Assembly: GCF_004134905.2 (NCBI RefSeq)
Contig: NZ_SDPQ02000001.1
Location: 310,001 to 374,000 of the forward strand
Direction: 5' to 3'
Origin: Aeromicrobium ginsengisoli
GTDB lineage: Bacteria > Actinomycetota > Actinomycetes > Propionibacteriales > Nocardioidaceae
DNA: 64,000 bases
Shown: positions 20,993-28,982 of the stretch, one piece after another
Numbering within the stretch: the stretch's first letter is position 1
How the letters are laid out: each line of letters opens with the position of its first letter
Position numbers and translations under genes: made by a program
Notes under the pieces: generated by a model
The model's database searches: none
What the model saw: the letters and a program-made list of their open reading frames with translations, nothing else
Told to the model about the DNA's origin: nothing

Positions 20993-20998
20993 TACAGT
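20993..20998 (+). promoter_or_regulatory. -10 element of the alarmone synthetase gene (leaderless)
   Basis: TACAGT, 6 nt before the GTG at 21005. It decides the start: an earlier in-frame ATG at 20957 would lie upstream of this promoter. Confidence 0.55.
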
Positions 20999-21004
20999 GG
21001 GCTG

Positions 21005-21784
21005 GTGGACCCGACGCCTGCCCGGATGGACCTGGGGCGACTCATCGAACGGGCTGACGGTGACTTCGCCTCGCAGGACGCGCAGCAGCTCCGCCAGGAC
21101 TTCACCCGGTTCATGATGCGCTACAAGTTCGGCATGGAGGAGATCGTCACCAAGCTGTCGATCCTCCGCGACGAGTTCGCCCACCTGCACGACAGCAACC
21201 CCATCGAGCACGTCTCGTCGAGGCTCAAGAACCCCGAGTCGATCGTCGAGAAGATGGGCCGCAAGCAGTGCGAGCCGACGTTCGAGTCGATCGCCGAGCG
21301 CATCACCGACATCGCCGGCGTACGCGTGACGTGCAGCTTCGTGTCGGACGTCTACACGATCTTCGACCTGCTCACCGGGCAGTCGGACGTCAGAGTCGTC
21401 GAGGTACGCGACTACATCAAGACGCCGAAGCCCAACGGCTATCGCAGCCTGCACGCGCTGGTCGAGGTACCGGTGTTCCTCAGCGACGGTGAGGTGCCGG
21501 TGCTCGTCGAGGTGCAGCTGCGGACGATCGCGATGGACTTCTGGGCGAGCCTCGAGCACAAGATCCACTACAAGTACCGCGAGGACGTGCCTCAGTCACT
21601 CCTCGACGGGCTCAAGGAGGCGGCCGAGACCGCCGGCGAGCTCGACGCGACGATGGAGCGGCTGCACACCGAGGTCAAGACCGCCGGCGAGCTGCCCGAG
21701 GCGCTCAAGGACGAGCTGACCAAGAACACCAACGCCGTCCCGGACGCAGAGCTGATCGAGCGACTACGCCGCCTCAGCGGCTGA
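21005..21784 (+). CDS. Small alarmone synthetase, RelA/SpoT synthetase domain only
   Basis: A 259-residue GTP pyrophosphokinase of the small alarmone synthetase type: a single (p)ppGpp synthetase domain with no HD hydrolase, TGS or ACT domain. Synthetase motifs are DIAGVRV (102-108), the substrate loop KTPKPNGYRSLH (139-150), and the block at 169-190 containing VQLRTIAMDFW and HKIHYK. The C-terminal ~60 residues are a charged helix likely for oligomerisation. It would let alarmone levels respond to its own transcription rather than to ribosome stalling. The neighbours are DNA repair genes. Confidence 0.88.
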   Translation: MDPTPARMDLGRLIERADGDFASQDAQQLRQDFTRFMMRYKFGMEEIVTKLSILRDEFAHLHDSNPIEHVSSRLKNPESIVEKMGRKQCEPTFESIAERITDIAGVRVTCSFVSDVYTIFDLLTGQSDVRVVEVRDYIKTPKPNGYRSLHALVEVPVFLSDGEVPVLVEVQLRTIAMDFWASLEHKIHYKYREDVPQSLLDGLKEAAETAGELDATMERLHTEVKTAGELPEALKDELTKNTNAVPDAELIERLRRLSG

Positions 21785-21789
21785 GCCGA

Positions 21790-21853
21790 CCGAGATGTGG
21801 ATCGTGTTGCACCACCGATCACCATGCGGTGGTGCAACGGCATCCACATCTCG
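21790..21853. terminator. Very strong hairpin between convergent genes
   Basis: Two nested stems: CCGAGATGTGGAT pairs with ATCCACATCTCGG (outer, 13 bp), and TTGCACCACCG pairs with CGGTGGTGCAA (inner, 11 bp), separated by small internal loops; the apical loop is 9 nt. It fills the gap between the alarmone synthetase and ligase genes. No U tract follows, so termination is inferred from position and stability. Confidence 0.6.
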
Positions 21854-21862
21854 GCGACTCGG

Positions 21863-22960
21863 TCAGGTCAGGATCTGGCTGAGGTCGTACTTCGCGACCT
21901 CTTCGAGCTGCTCGTACGTGCAGGAGCCCGGCTCACGATCGGGACGCCAGCGCTTGAACTGCGCCGTGTGGCGGAACCGGGCGCCGTCGCCGATGCCTTC
22001 CATGTGCTCGTAGCCGACCTCGGCGACCCGCGTCGGCGACAGCGTCACGAACGACAGGTCCTTGGTGCCGGTCCAACGGCTCTGCCCGCCGGGCAGCCGC
22101 GAGCCGGCCTGGGCGTCGGCATCCTGCCACTTGCCCCACGGATGCTCGGACGTGTCGACGATCAAGGGCTCGAGCTCGGTGATCAGCTCGGCCCGGCGCG
22201 CCTCGGTGAACGACGCGGCGACGCCGACATGCTGCAGCTGACCGTCGTCGGCGTAGAGCCCGAGGAGCATCGATCCCAGCAACGGGCGCTCCGGCGTCGA
22301 GGTCTTGTGCAGCCGGTAGCCGGCCACGACCACGTCGGCTGTGCGCGAGTGCTTGACCTTGAGCATCGTGCGGCCGTTGGGCGCATAGGGCTTGGCGAGT
22401 GCCTTGGCGACGACGCCGTCGAGCCCGGCGCCCTCGAAGATGCCGAACCACTCCTCGGCCTCTGCCGCGTCGGTCGTCGTGCGCGTGACGTGGATCGGAT
22501 CAGCCGCCGACGCCAACGCCTCCTCGAGGCGCGAACGACGTACGGAGAACGGCTCGGCGAGGAAGGACTCCCCGTCGAGCGCGAGCAGGTCGAACGCCAC
22601 GAACGACGCCGGCGTGCGCTCGGCCAGGGTCGCGACACGTGAGGCGGCGGGGTGGATGCGCTGCGACAGCGCATCGAAGTCGAGCCGCCCGTCGATCGCG
22701 ATGAAGATCTCGCCGTCGAGCACGCACCGATCAGGGGTCTCGGCCTTGACCGCGTCGACGATGTCGGGGAAGTAGCGGGTCAACGGCTTGGTCGAACGGC
22801 TCGCCAGCTCGACCTCGTCACCGTCGCGGAACACGATGCAGCGGAACCCGTCCCACTTGGGCTCGTAGGACAAGCCGCCCTCGACCGAGTCGGCAGCCGG
22901 CACGCCCTTGACCGACTTGGCCAGCATGGGTTGGAGCGGAGGCATGACGGGGAGATCCAT
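21863..22960 (-). CDS. ATP-dependent DNA ligase, LigC type
   Basis: A 365-residue ATP-dependent ligase with nucleotidyltransferase and OB domains. The adenylated lysine is K35 in motif I (KWDGFR, 35-40). Downstream motifs LDGEIF, FVAFDLLAL, DGVVAK and LKVKHSR (motif V) are intact. The OB domain follows GYRLHKTS and ends RFRHTAQFKRW. The size and absence of polymerase or nuclease domains place it with LigC rather than LigD. Start: ATG with TAGGCT 7 nt upstream. Divergent from the ABC exporter. Confidence 0.9.
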   Translation of the reverse strand: MDLPVMPPLQPMLAKSVKGVPAADSVEGGLSYEPKWDGFRCIVFRDGDEVELASRSTKPLTRYFPDIVDAVKAETPDRCVLDGEIFIAIDGRLDFDALSQRIHPAASRVATLAERTPASFVAFDLLALDGESFLAEPFSVRRSRLEEALASAADPIHVTRTTTDAAEAEEWFGIFEGAGLDGVVAKALAKPYAPNGRTMLKVKHSRTADVVVAGYRLHKTSTPERPLLGSMLLGLYADDGQLQHVGVAASFTEARRAELITELEPLIVDTSEHPWGKWQDADAQAGSRLPGGQSRWTGTKDLSFVTLSPTRVAEVGYEHMEGIGDGARFRHTAQFKRWRPDREPGSCTYEQLEEVAKYDLSQILT

Positions 22961-22967
22961 GAGCGAC

Positions 22968-23004
22968 AGCCTAAGGCTGGGGCCGGACAGCCGACATCTA
23001 CACT
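22968..23004. promoter_or_regulatory. Divergent leaderless promoters, ligase / ABC exporter
   Basis: Minus strand: TAGGCT (22968-22973), 7 nt before the ligase ATG. Plus strand: TACACT (22999-23004), 6 nt before the GTG at 23011. Only 25 bp separate the two -10 boxes, so the -35 regions must overlap and the promoters probably compete. Confidence 0.6.
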
Positions 23005-23010
23005 GAGCAG

Positions 23011-23946
23011 GTGACAGAGCCGGCCAAAAACGTGCCCGCCGTCGAGGTCGTCGATCTCGTCATGCGGTACGGCTCGGTGACTGCCGTGGACGGGCTCAGC
23101 CTCACTGTCGAGCCGGGCACCGTGACCGCGATCCTCGGACCCAACGGCGCCGGCAAGACCACCACGATCGAGACCTGCGAGGGCTTCCGCACCCCCCAGA
23201 GCGGCACCGTACGCGTGCTGGGCCTCGACCCGATCTCCGACGGCCGCAAGCTCAAGCCGCGCGTCGGCGTCATGCTCCAGTCCGGCGGCGCCTGGTCCGG
23301 CGCCCGGGCGTACGAGATGCTGCGCCACATCGCCTCTTTGCACGCCAACCCGCTGGATGTCGACGCGTTGATCGAGCGGCTCGGCATGCAGGGCTACGGC
23401 ACGACACCGTTCCGCAGGCTCTCCGGCGGCCAACAGCAGCGCCTCAGCCTCGCGATGGCGATCGTCGGCCGCCCCGAGCTCGTGTTCCTCGACGAACCGA
23501 CCGCAGGGCTCGACCCGCAGGCCCGACACGCCACCTGGGACCTGGTCTCGGAGCTGCGCGACAGCGGCGTCACCACCGTGCTGACGACGCACTTCATGGA
23601 CGAGGCCGAGACGCTGTCCGACCAGGTCCACATCGTCGACGCCGGCCAGGTCATCGCCTCCGGCACACCCCAGGCGCTCGCGTCCTCAGGCGCCAAGAAC
23701 ACCGTGCGTTTCACCGCTCGTCCCGGCCTCGACGTCGTGAAGCTCATGCATGCGCTTCCCCACGACACCAAGGTCGACGAGGTGTCCCCCGGCGCGTACG
23801 TCATCGCCGGCGATGTCGACCCCGCACTGTTGGCGACCCTGTCCGCGTGGTGCGCCGGCGAGGGCGTGCTGACCGAGTCGGTGCTCGTCGAGCGGCAGAC
23901 CCTCGAGGACCGGTTCCTCGAGCTCACCGGCAAGGCGCTGCGATGA
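23011..23946 (+). CDS. ABC exporter ATP-binding protein
   Basis: A 311-residue ATPase of the DrrA/ABC-2 exporter type. Walker A is GPNGAGKTT (about 45-53), the signature LSGGQQQRLSL, Walker B with LVFLDEPTAGLDP, and the switch histidine TTHFMDEAE. A C-terminal extension of ~80 residues is typical of drug and lipid exporters. It overlaps the permease start by 4 bases. The pair sits directly before ctaA, as in many actinobacteria, though a link to heme or cytochrome biogenesis is only suggestive. Confidence 0.88.
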   Translation: MTEPAKNVPAVEVVDLVMRYGSVTAVDGLSLTVEPGTVTAILGPNGAGKTTTIETCEGFRTPQSGTVRVLGLDPISDGRKLKPRVGVMLQSGGAWSGARAYEMLRHIASLHANPLDVDALIERLGMQGYGTTPFRRLSGGQQQRLSLAMAIVGRPELVFLDEPTAGLDPQARHATWDLVSELRDSGVTTVLTTHFMDEAETLSDQVHIVDAGQVIASGTPQALASSGAKNTVRFTARPGLDVVKLMHALPHDTKVDEVSPGAYVIAGDVDPALLATLSAWCAGEGVLTESVLVERQTLEDRFLELTGKALR

Positions 23947-24719
23947 CGAAGCTGGACCTCTCCCCCAGCCCGGGCGCCGCGGCGACCCCGGCGATGCTGC
24001 GCTCGCAGGTCGCGATGGAGCTGCGCCTGCTGTCGCGCAACGGCGAGCAGCTGCTCCTGACCCTCGTCATCCCGCTCATGCTGCTCGTCCTCGGCACCCA
24101 TTCCAACGACGTCGTCGACCTCGGCAAGGGCCGGTCCATCGACATCATCACGCCCGGCATCCTCGCTCTCGCGGTCCTGTCGACGTCGTTCACGTCCCTC
24201 GCCATCGCCACGGGATTCGAGCGTCGCTACGGCGTCATCAAGCGGCTCGGCGCCTCGCCGCTCCCCCGCTGGGGCCTGATGCTCGGCAAGATCGGCGCGA
24301 TCGCCGCCGTCGAGATCGCCCAGCTGACACTGCTGTCGGTCGTCGGCCTGCTGCTCGGCTGGGAGCCGCACGGCGGTGCGACGGCATTCGCCCAGATGAT
24401 CGTGCTGGCGGTGCTCGGCACGGCGGCATTCGGCTCGCTCGGGCTGCTGATCGCCGGCACACTCCGGGCCGAGGCAACACTCGCCGTCGCCAACCTCGTG
24501 TACGTCCTGCTGCTCGTCGGTGGCGGCCTCCTCGTGCCGCTCAGCCGCTATCCCGAAGCCGCGCGGCACGTCCTCGAGCTGCTGCCGTCCGGCGCGCTGG
24601 GCCAAGGCCTGCGCGACACCTTCGCCGGTCAGGGACCCGGCGCCTTCTCCATCGTGGTGCTGATCGTGTGGGCCGTCTGCTGCGGCCTCGGAGTCGCAAG
24701 GACGTTCAAGTGGGAATGA
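23943..24719 (+). CDS. ABC-2 type permease
   Basis: A 258-residue membrane partner of the preceding ATPase, with about six hydrophobic helices (for example LLTLVIPLMLLVLG, AAVEIAQLTLLSVVGLLLG and LVYVLLLVGGGLLVPLSRYP). The FERRYGVIKRLGASPLPRWG segment matches the coupling region of ABC-2 permeases. The ATG overlaps the upstream TGA, and its own stop overlaps the ctaA start, so the three genes form one operon. Confidence 0.87.
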   Translation: MTKLDLSPSPGAAATPAMLRSQVAMELRLLSRNGEQLLLTLVIPLMLLVLGTHSNDVVDLGKGRSIDIITPGILALAVLSTSFTSLAIATGFERRYGVIKRLGASPLPRWGLMLGKIGAIAAVEIAQLTLLSVVGLLLGWEPHGGATAFAQMIVLAVLGTAAFGSLGLLIAGTLRAEATLAVANLVYVLLLVGGGLLVPLSRYPEAARHVLELLPSGALGQGLRDTFAGQGPGAFSIVVLIVWAVCCGLGVARTFKWE

Positions 24720-25636
24720 CAGCAAGCCTTCGGGCGCCCGTCCAGTCATCCGTCGAGAAGTGGGCGTGGGCGGCCGTCGTCGCCAACACCGTGATCGTCC
24801 TGACCGGTGGGCTCGTACGCCTGACCGGCTCGGGACTCGGCTGCCCGACGTGGCCACGATGCACCGACAATTCGTTCGTGCCCCATCGCGAGCTCGGCAG
24901 CCACGGCGTCATCGAGTTCGGCAACCGCATGCTGACGTACGTCCTCGTCGCTGTCGTCGTGGGCACGTTCATCGCCGTCCGGCGCTGGTCGGGCTCCACC
25001 CGCGAGCAGCGCCGCCTGGCCCTGGTCATCGCGCTCGGTGTGCCGTTCCAGGCGGTCATCGGCGGCATCAGCGTGCTGACCGATCTCAACCCGTGGGTCG
25101 TGTCGCTGCACCTGATCCTGTCGATGCTGCTGGTCGCCACGTCGATCCTGCTGGTGTTCCGCGTACGCGGTGTCGCCTCCGGCGGTCTGGTCCGGGCCGC
25201 GACCGGTCGCGTGATCTCGATGTACGTCGTCCTGTGGGTCGTGGTCTACCTCGGCACCGTCGTGACGGGCAGCGGCCCTCATGCTGGCGACGCCAAGGCA
25301 CCTCGCAACGGGCTCGACCCCCACGTCATGAGCCACGTGCACGCGGCCAGCGTCTATGTCCTGGTCGTCCTGACGGCGTTGCTCTGCTTCGAGCTCCGCA
25401 AGTTCCCGGAGGGCCGGCTGGCATTGCTGCTGCTCGGGGTCGAGCTCGCCCAAGGCACGATCGGATTCGTGCAGTACTTCACCGACCTCCCGATCGCGCT
25501 CGTCGCTGCCCACCTGGTCGGCGGGGCGGTGCTGATCGCCACCGGCACGTTCGTGCTGCTGGCCGTGGTGTCTAGCTCACTCGCCCCGGGAACCGGGGAG
25601 ACTTCTCGGCCGGCGCGACCGACCCGATCTCGCTGA
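24716..25636 (+). CDS. ctaA: Heme A synthase CtaA
   Basis: A 306-residue COX15/CtaA protein that oxidises heme O to heme A for aa3 oxidase. It has eight predicted helices in two homologous halves. Ligand and loop motifs are visible: GGLVRLTGSGLGCPTWPRC, the helix with EFGNRMLTY, SLHLILSM, HVMSHVHAASVY and VAAHLVGG. The ATG overlaps the permease stop. The C-terminal ~21 residues after the last helix are encoded opposite the end of the neighbouring gene, an unusual 65-bp convergent overlap. Confidence 0.92.
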   Translation: MTASLRAPVQSSVEKWAWAAVVANTVIVLTGGLVRLTGSGLGCPTWPRCTDNSFVPHRELGSHGVIEFGNRMLTYVLVAVVVGTFIAVRRWSGSTREQRRLALVIALGVPFQAVIGGISVLTDLNPWVVSLHLILSMLLVATSILLVFRVRGVASGGLVRAATGRVISMYVVLWVVVYLGTVVTGSGPHAGDAKAPRNGLDPHVMSHVHAASVYVLVVLTALLCFELRKFPEGRLALLLLGVELAQGTIGFVQYFTDLPIALVAAHLVGGAVLIATGTFVLLAVVSSSLAPGTGETSRPARPTRSR

Positions 25637-26375
25637 GGTCGATCGGCTCGAGCTGATAGCCGAACGTGTAGCGGTTCGCCGGGTCCAGCTCGCGGATCAG
25701 GTCGACCAGCGCGCGCTGGATCTCGATGAGCCGGCGGTTGTCACCCTCGGACACCTTGCCCATGCCTGCATCGACCGGAGCGAACCAGGCCCTGAAGTCC
25801 TCGTCGCTGCGGTATCGCTTGACGAACGCGGCGTAGCCGTCGACATGCGGCAGGCGGGTCGTGGAGTCGGGGATGAACTCCCACGACACCATGAGCTCGC
25901 CGATCGCCCGCTGCTCGGCGGCGAAGAACAAGAAGCCGTCGCCGGACTCGCTGCGGCGCAGCGTCGCGGTGACGCCGTCGATCAGCTGCTGCACCGACTC
26001 GTCGCGCCGGCCCTTGCCGCTCGACGACAACACCGCCTCACGCCGAGCCTCGATCCAGCCGAAGTAGTGCGCGAACAGGAACGCGGTGCTGGTCACGGCA
26101 TAGTCGCCGTGACTCTCGTAGCGCTTGACCAGAGGGACCCAGCCGGTCTCCACGATGTTGTAGATGCGGGACTGCAGCTCCGCGGCAGCCTGGGCGAGCG
26201 GTTCGTAGACCTTCTCGGCCGCCTTGATCGCGGTCTCCTCCTCCTTGCGCCGCTCGGCCTCGATGCGCAGCTTGTGGCCCATCTTGGCCGTACGCACGGA
26301 GAACCAGCCGGAGAGCACCACACTCACGAGGCTGAACAGCAGGCCGATCACGGCAACCGTCTGTTGGCTCGTCAT
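25572..26375 (-). CDS. Membrane-anchored protein of unknown function
   Basis: A 267-residue protein, not recognised. It begins with one hydrophobic helix (TVAVIGLLFSLVSVVLSGWF), then a charged, probably coiled-coil segment (RIEAERRKEEETAIKAAEKV), and a cytoplasmic helical domain with many aromatic residues (HYFGWIEARREAVL, FLFFAAEQRAIGELM). The start at 26375 is chosen because TAGGAT (26383-26388) lies 7 nt upstream and overlaps the alternative ATG at 26384. Its 3' end overlaps ctaA by 65 bp. Confidence 0.65.
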   Translation of the reverse strand: MTSQQTVAVIGLLFSLVSVVLSGWFSVRTAKMGHKLRIEAERRKEEETAIKAAEKVYEPLAQAAAELQSRIYNIVETGWVPLVKRYESHGDYAVTSTAFLFAHYFGWIEARREAVLSSSGKGRRDESVQQLIDGVTATLRRSESGDGFLFFAAEQRAIGELMVSWEFIPDSTTRLPHVDGYAAFVKRYRSDEDFRAWFAPVDAGMGKVSEGDNRRLIEIQRALVDLIRELDPANRYTFGYQLEPIDLSEIGSVAPAEKSPRFPGRVS

Positions 26376-26382
26376 GCCCGGC

Positions 26383-26388
26383 ATCCTA
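26383..26388 (-). promoter_or_regulatory. -10 element of the membrane-anchored protein gene (leaderless)
   Basis: TAGGAT on the minus strand, 7 nt before the ATG at 26375. The same TAGGATG arrangement, with an upstream ATG buried in the -10, is seen at moaA. Confidence 0.5.
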
Positions 26389-26402
26389 GGGCGGAACAGG
26401 CG

Positions 26403-27473
26403 TCAGGACGGGTCGTTTGGCGCAGACCGCCAGCGGTCGGCGTCGATCGCGTAGACCCAGCGCCGACCCGGCCACTCCGTCAACGACCACAGCCAGCGGC
26501 GCTGCGGCAGGTAGGTGATGTCCTCCGGTCCGGTCGGCAGGACGCCCTGGTGCCGCGTGTAGTTGCCGGGCGTGCCGACCCACAGGTCACCGGGATTGCC
26601 CTCGCCGTTGCTCGACGTGATGGCCCACGTGCCCTCGAACACGACGGCGCCCTGCATCCGGGCGATCTGCCGGTCGTGCAGCTCCGTGGCGACCGCCCAG
26701 CCCCGGTCGTCGCTCCGAAGCAGCTGGGTGTCCCGGTCGATCGCGTAGCGGATCAGCCGGTGACTGCCGCCCTTGCGGCCGTACTCCCCTGCCACGAGAT
26801 GGTCCTCGTCGCCGGCCCGGTCGAGCGACATGAACGAGTACGTCATGCGGTCGCCGTCGTCGTCGTGTTCGGCGGCGTAGAACGAGTACTGCGGCAGGAC
26901 GTAGCGATAGCCCTTGGTCCGCAGCCGGTTGCGCACCCGCACGATGTCGTCGAGACGGAACACCCGCACGCCCGACGAGCTGCCGGCGACGAACAGGTGG
27001 TCGCCGTACCAGACAATGCCGCCGGCATGCACGCGTACGGGCCGCAGCCGGTGGAAGAAGCCGAACCGTTTGGGCGCGGTGAGCAGGACGTGCCGATAGC
27101 GCGGCGGGTCGTCGTCGCTCCAGTCGATGACCGAGATCCGCGAGCCGAGCTGCAGCCAGCCGCGCCACCCATGGGCGTACCAGCTCGCGATGACGACGTC
27201 GTGCCCCTCGAACATGCCGCCGCTCGGGTCGGCGCCGTATGCATCGGCGGACGTCGTGATGCCTTGCGGGTACCAGCGCTCGGTGTCGCGGTCGTCGTCC
27301 TGCCACGTCATCCCGGCGATCGCCGCCTCACCGGGTACGTCCGCGTGGGCGCCGGTGCGGTTGAGGTCGGCGAGCACACCGCGCAGGCCGACTCGACGGA
27401 ATCTGCGGAAGAACCCGTCCGAGAGATTGAGCTCGCGTGCGGCGGCGACGAGACGGTACCCCGGTGAGCTCAC
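26403..27473 (-). CDS. Protein of unknown function, possible beta-propeller
   Basis: A 356-residue protein without signal peptide or membrane helix. It is rich in short beta-strand segments ending in aromatic residues and glycines (HAGGIVWYGDHLFVAGSSSG, RWVYAIDADRW), a texture like beta-propeller proteins. The N-terminal ~35 residues contain GFFRRFRRVGLRGVLADLNRTG. No catalytic motif is seen. The GTG start has TACGCT (27480-27485) 6 nt upstream. Confidence 0.6.
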   Translation of the reverse strand: MSSPGYRLVAAARELNLSDGFFRRFRRVGLRGVLADLNRTGAHADVPGEAAIAGMTWQDDDRDTERWYPQGITTSADAYGADPSGGMFEGHDVVIASWYAHGWRGWLQLGSRISVIDWSDDDPPRYRHVLLTAPKRFGFFHRLRPVRVHAGGIVWYGDHLFVAGSSSGVRVFRLDDIVRVRNRLRTKGYRYVLPQYSFYAAEHDDDGDRMTYSFMSLDRAGDEDHLVAGEYGRKGGSHRLIRYAIDRDTQLLRSDDRGWAVATELHDRQIARMQGAVVFEGTWAITSSNGEGNPGDLWVGTPGNYTRHQGVLPTGPEDITYLPQRRWLWSLTEWPGRRWVYAIDADRWRSAPNDPS

Positions 27474-27479
27474 CGGGCC

Positions 27480-27485
27480 AGCGTA
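27480..27485 (-). promoter_or_regulatory. -10 element of the possible beta-propeller gene (leaderless)
   Basis: TACGCT on the minus strand with a 6-nt spacer to the GTG at 27473. It lies inside the short gap after the upstream GNAT gene. Confidence 0.5.
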
Positions 27486-27490
27486 CGCAT

Positions 27491-27946
27491 TCAGGCCGGG
27501 CGCAGCATCCGGCGACAGCCCTCGCCGTCGATGTCGTCCTGCAGCACGAAGCCCTGTCGCTCGTACGCCGTGACCGCCGGCGCGTTGCCGTCCATGACCC
27601 GCAGGCTCAGTGGGCGTCCGTCAGCCCAGGCGACGACCCGCTCGATCAACGTCCGTCCGATGCCACGACGACGCGCCTCTGGGGCGACCCACATCGAGAT
27701 CAGCTCCGCGGCACCGCCGACGACACGGCCGGCGACCATGCCGACGGGCCGCTCGTCGTCGTAGGCGATGAAGCACGGTCCGTCGGCCAGCCGGGCCCGC
27801 CAGCGCTCCTCGGTGTCGTTGGCTCCGGTCCACATCGCCGTCGACGACGAGAATGCGTCCGGGTCCTCGCTCAGCGATCGCTGCCGCAGCTCGCGCCAGT
27901 CGGCCCAGTCGTCGGGACCCGCGAGGCGGACCGTCACTCCGGCCAC
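27491..27946 (-). CDS. GNAT family N-acetyltransferase
   Basis: A ~151-residue acetyltransferase. The acetyl-CoA pyrophosphate loop is ARRRGIGRTLIERV (pattern R/Q-x-x-G-x-G/A), preceded by the beta strand LISMWVAPE and followed by LRVMDGNAPAVTAYERQGFV, the usual C-terminal motif. The target is unknown. It starts 4 nt after the ctaB stop (GTG 27946) or 13 nt after (GTG 27937); neither has a clear ribosome site. Confidence 0.85.
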   Translation of the reverse strand: MAGVTVRLAGPDDWADWRELRQRSLSEDPDAFSSSTAMWTGANDTEERWRARLADGPCFIAYDDERPVGMVAGRVVGGAAELISMWVAPEARRRGIGRTLIERVVAWADGRPLSLRVMDGNAPAVTAYERQGFVLQDDIDGEGCRRMLRPA

Positions 27947-27950
27947 AGGA

Positions 27951-28889
27951 CTAGCGCAGGAAGGGGTCGACCGCAGCGGCCACGAACAGCAGCGCCAGAT
28001 AGGCGTTGGAGTAGTGGAACAGCCGCATGGGCTTGAGGATCGCGAGGTCCTCGGTGTCCATCGCACGGGACTTCAGGTCGTAGGCCTCGACGAGGAACAC
28101 GATGCCGAGCGTGATCGCGACCGCCGGGTAGAACCAGCCGGTCGGGGTGATCGGCCACAGCAGCAGCGACGTGCCGACCATGACCCAGGAGTAGGCGACG
28201 ATCTGCTTGGCGACCTCGGCAGAGGTGGCGACCGACGGCAGCATCGGCACGCTGGCCGCCGAATAGTCCTCGCGGTAGCGCATCGCGAGCGACCAGAAGT
28301 GCGGCGGCGTCCAGAAGAACACGACCATGAACAGCACGACCGGTGCCCACGCCAGCTCGTTGGTGATCGCGGTCCAGCCGATCAACGCCGGGAAGCAACC
28401 GGCCGCGCCGCCCCAGACGATGTTCTGGGTCGTGCGGCGCTTGAGGATCATGGTGTAGCCGACGACATAGAAGACGTTGGCGGCCAGGGCCAGCATCGAC
28501 GACAACGGGTTGACGAGCATCCACAGCCAGACCGTCGACACGACGCCGAGGGCGAGGCCGAACCAGAGCGCGCCACGGGTGCCGACCTGATGACGTGGCA
28601 GCGGCCGGCGGGACGTGCGGCGCATGAGCTGGTCGATGTCGGCGTCGACGACGCAGTTGAGCGCGTTGGCGCTGCCGGCCGACAGGGTTCCGCCGACGAC
28701 CGTGGCGACGACGAGCCAAGCCGAGGGCACGCCCCGCTCGGCCAGGAACATGACCGGAACGGTCGTGAGCAGCAGCAGCTCGATGATGCGCGGCTTGGTC
28801 AGCGCGACGTACGACTTGAGGACGTCGGTGTAACTCGGCGTTGTGGGTACGTCAGCGCCATTGGCTCGTCTCACGTCCACGGCGGTCAC
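27951..28889 (-). CDS. ctaB: Protoheme IX farnesyltransferase (heme O synthase) CtaB
   Basis: A 312-residue UbiA-superfamily prenyltransferase that adds farnesyl to protoheme for heme O. The substrate motif [21 protein letters not shown] matches N-x-x-x-D-x-x-x-D, and [20 protein letters not shown] is the second conserved loop. About nine helices are predicted. It supplies the substrate of ctaA at 24716. The GTG start has TAGACT 7 nt upstream. Divergent from tkt. Confidence 0.94.
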   Translation of the reverse strand: MTAVDVRRANGADVPTTPSYTDVLKSYVALTKPRIIELLLLTTVPVMFLAERGVPSAWLVVATVVGGTLSAGSANALNCVVDADIDQLMRRTSRRPLPRHQVGTRGALWFGLALGVVSTVWLWMLVNPLSSMLALAANVFYVVGYTMILKRRTTQNIVWGGAAGCFPALIGWTAITNELAWAPVVLFMVVFFWTPPHFWSLAMRYREDYSAASVPMLPSVATSAEVAKQIVAYSWVMVGTSLLLWPITPTGWFYPAVAITLGIVFLVEAYDLKSRAMDTEDLAILKPMRLFHYSNAYLALLFVAAAVDPFLR

Positions 28890-28896
28890 GTGCAGC

Positions 28897-28919
28897 AGTC
28901 TAAAGGACGCGAGTAGGCT
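28897..28919. promoter_or_regulatory. Divergent promoters, ctaB / tkt
   Basis: Minus strand: TAGACT (28897-28902), 7 nt before the ctaB GTG, leaderless. Plus strand: TAGGCT (28914-28919), which would start an untranslated leader of about 58 nt before tkt. The two -10 boxes are only 11 bp apart. Confidence 0.5.
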
Positions 28920-28982
28920 CGACGTGACGGCCTACGAAGCCGCCCGACCCAGACCCTCGTTCGAACAACAGGAGCCAGAGCT

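Noticed and set aside
19889..22960. A full NHEJ system (Ku plus LigD)
   Set aside because: No Ku gene is present, the polymerase and ligase are separate genes on opposite strands, and the ligase is LigC-like in size.
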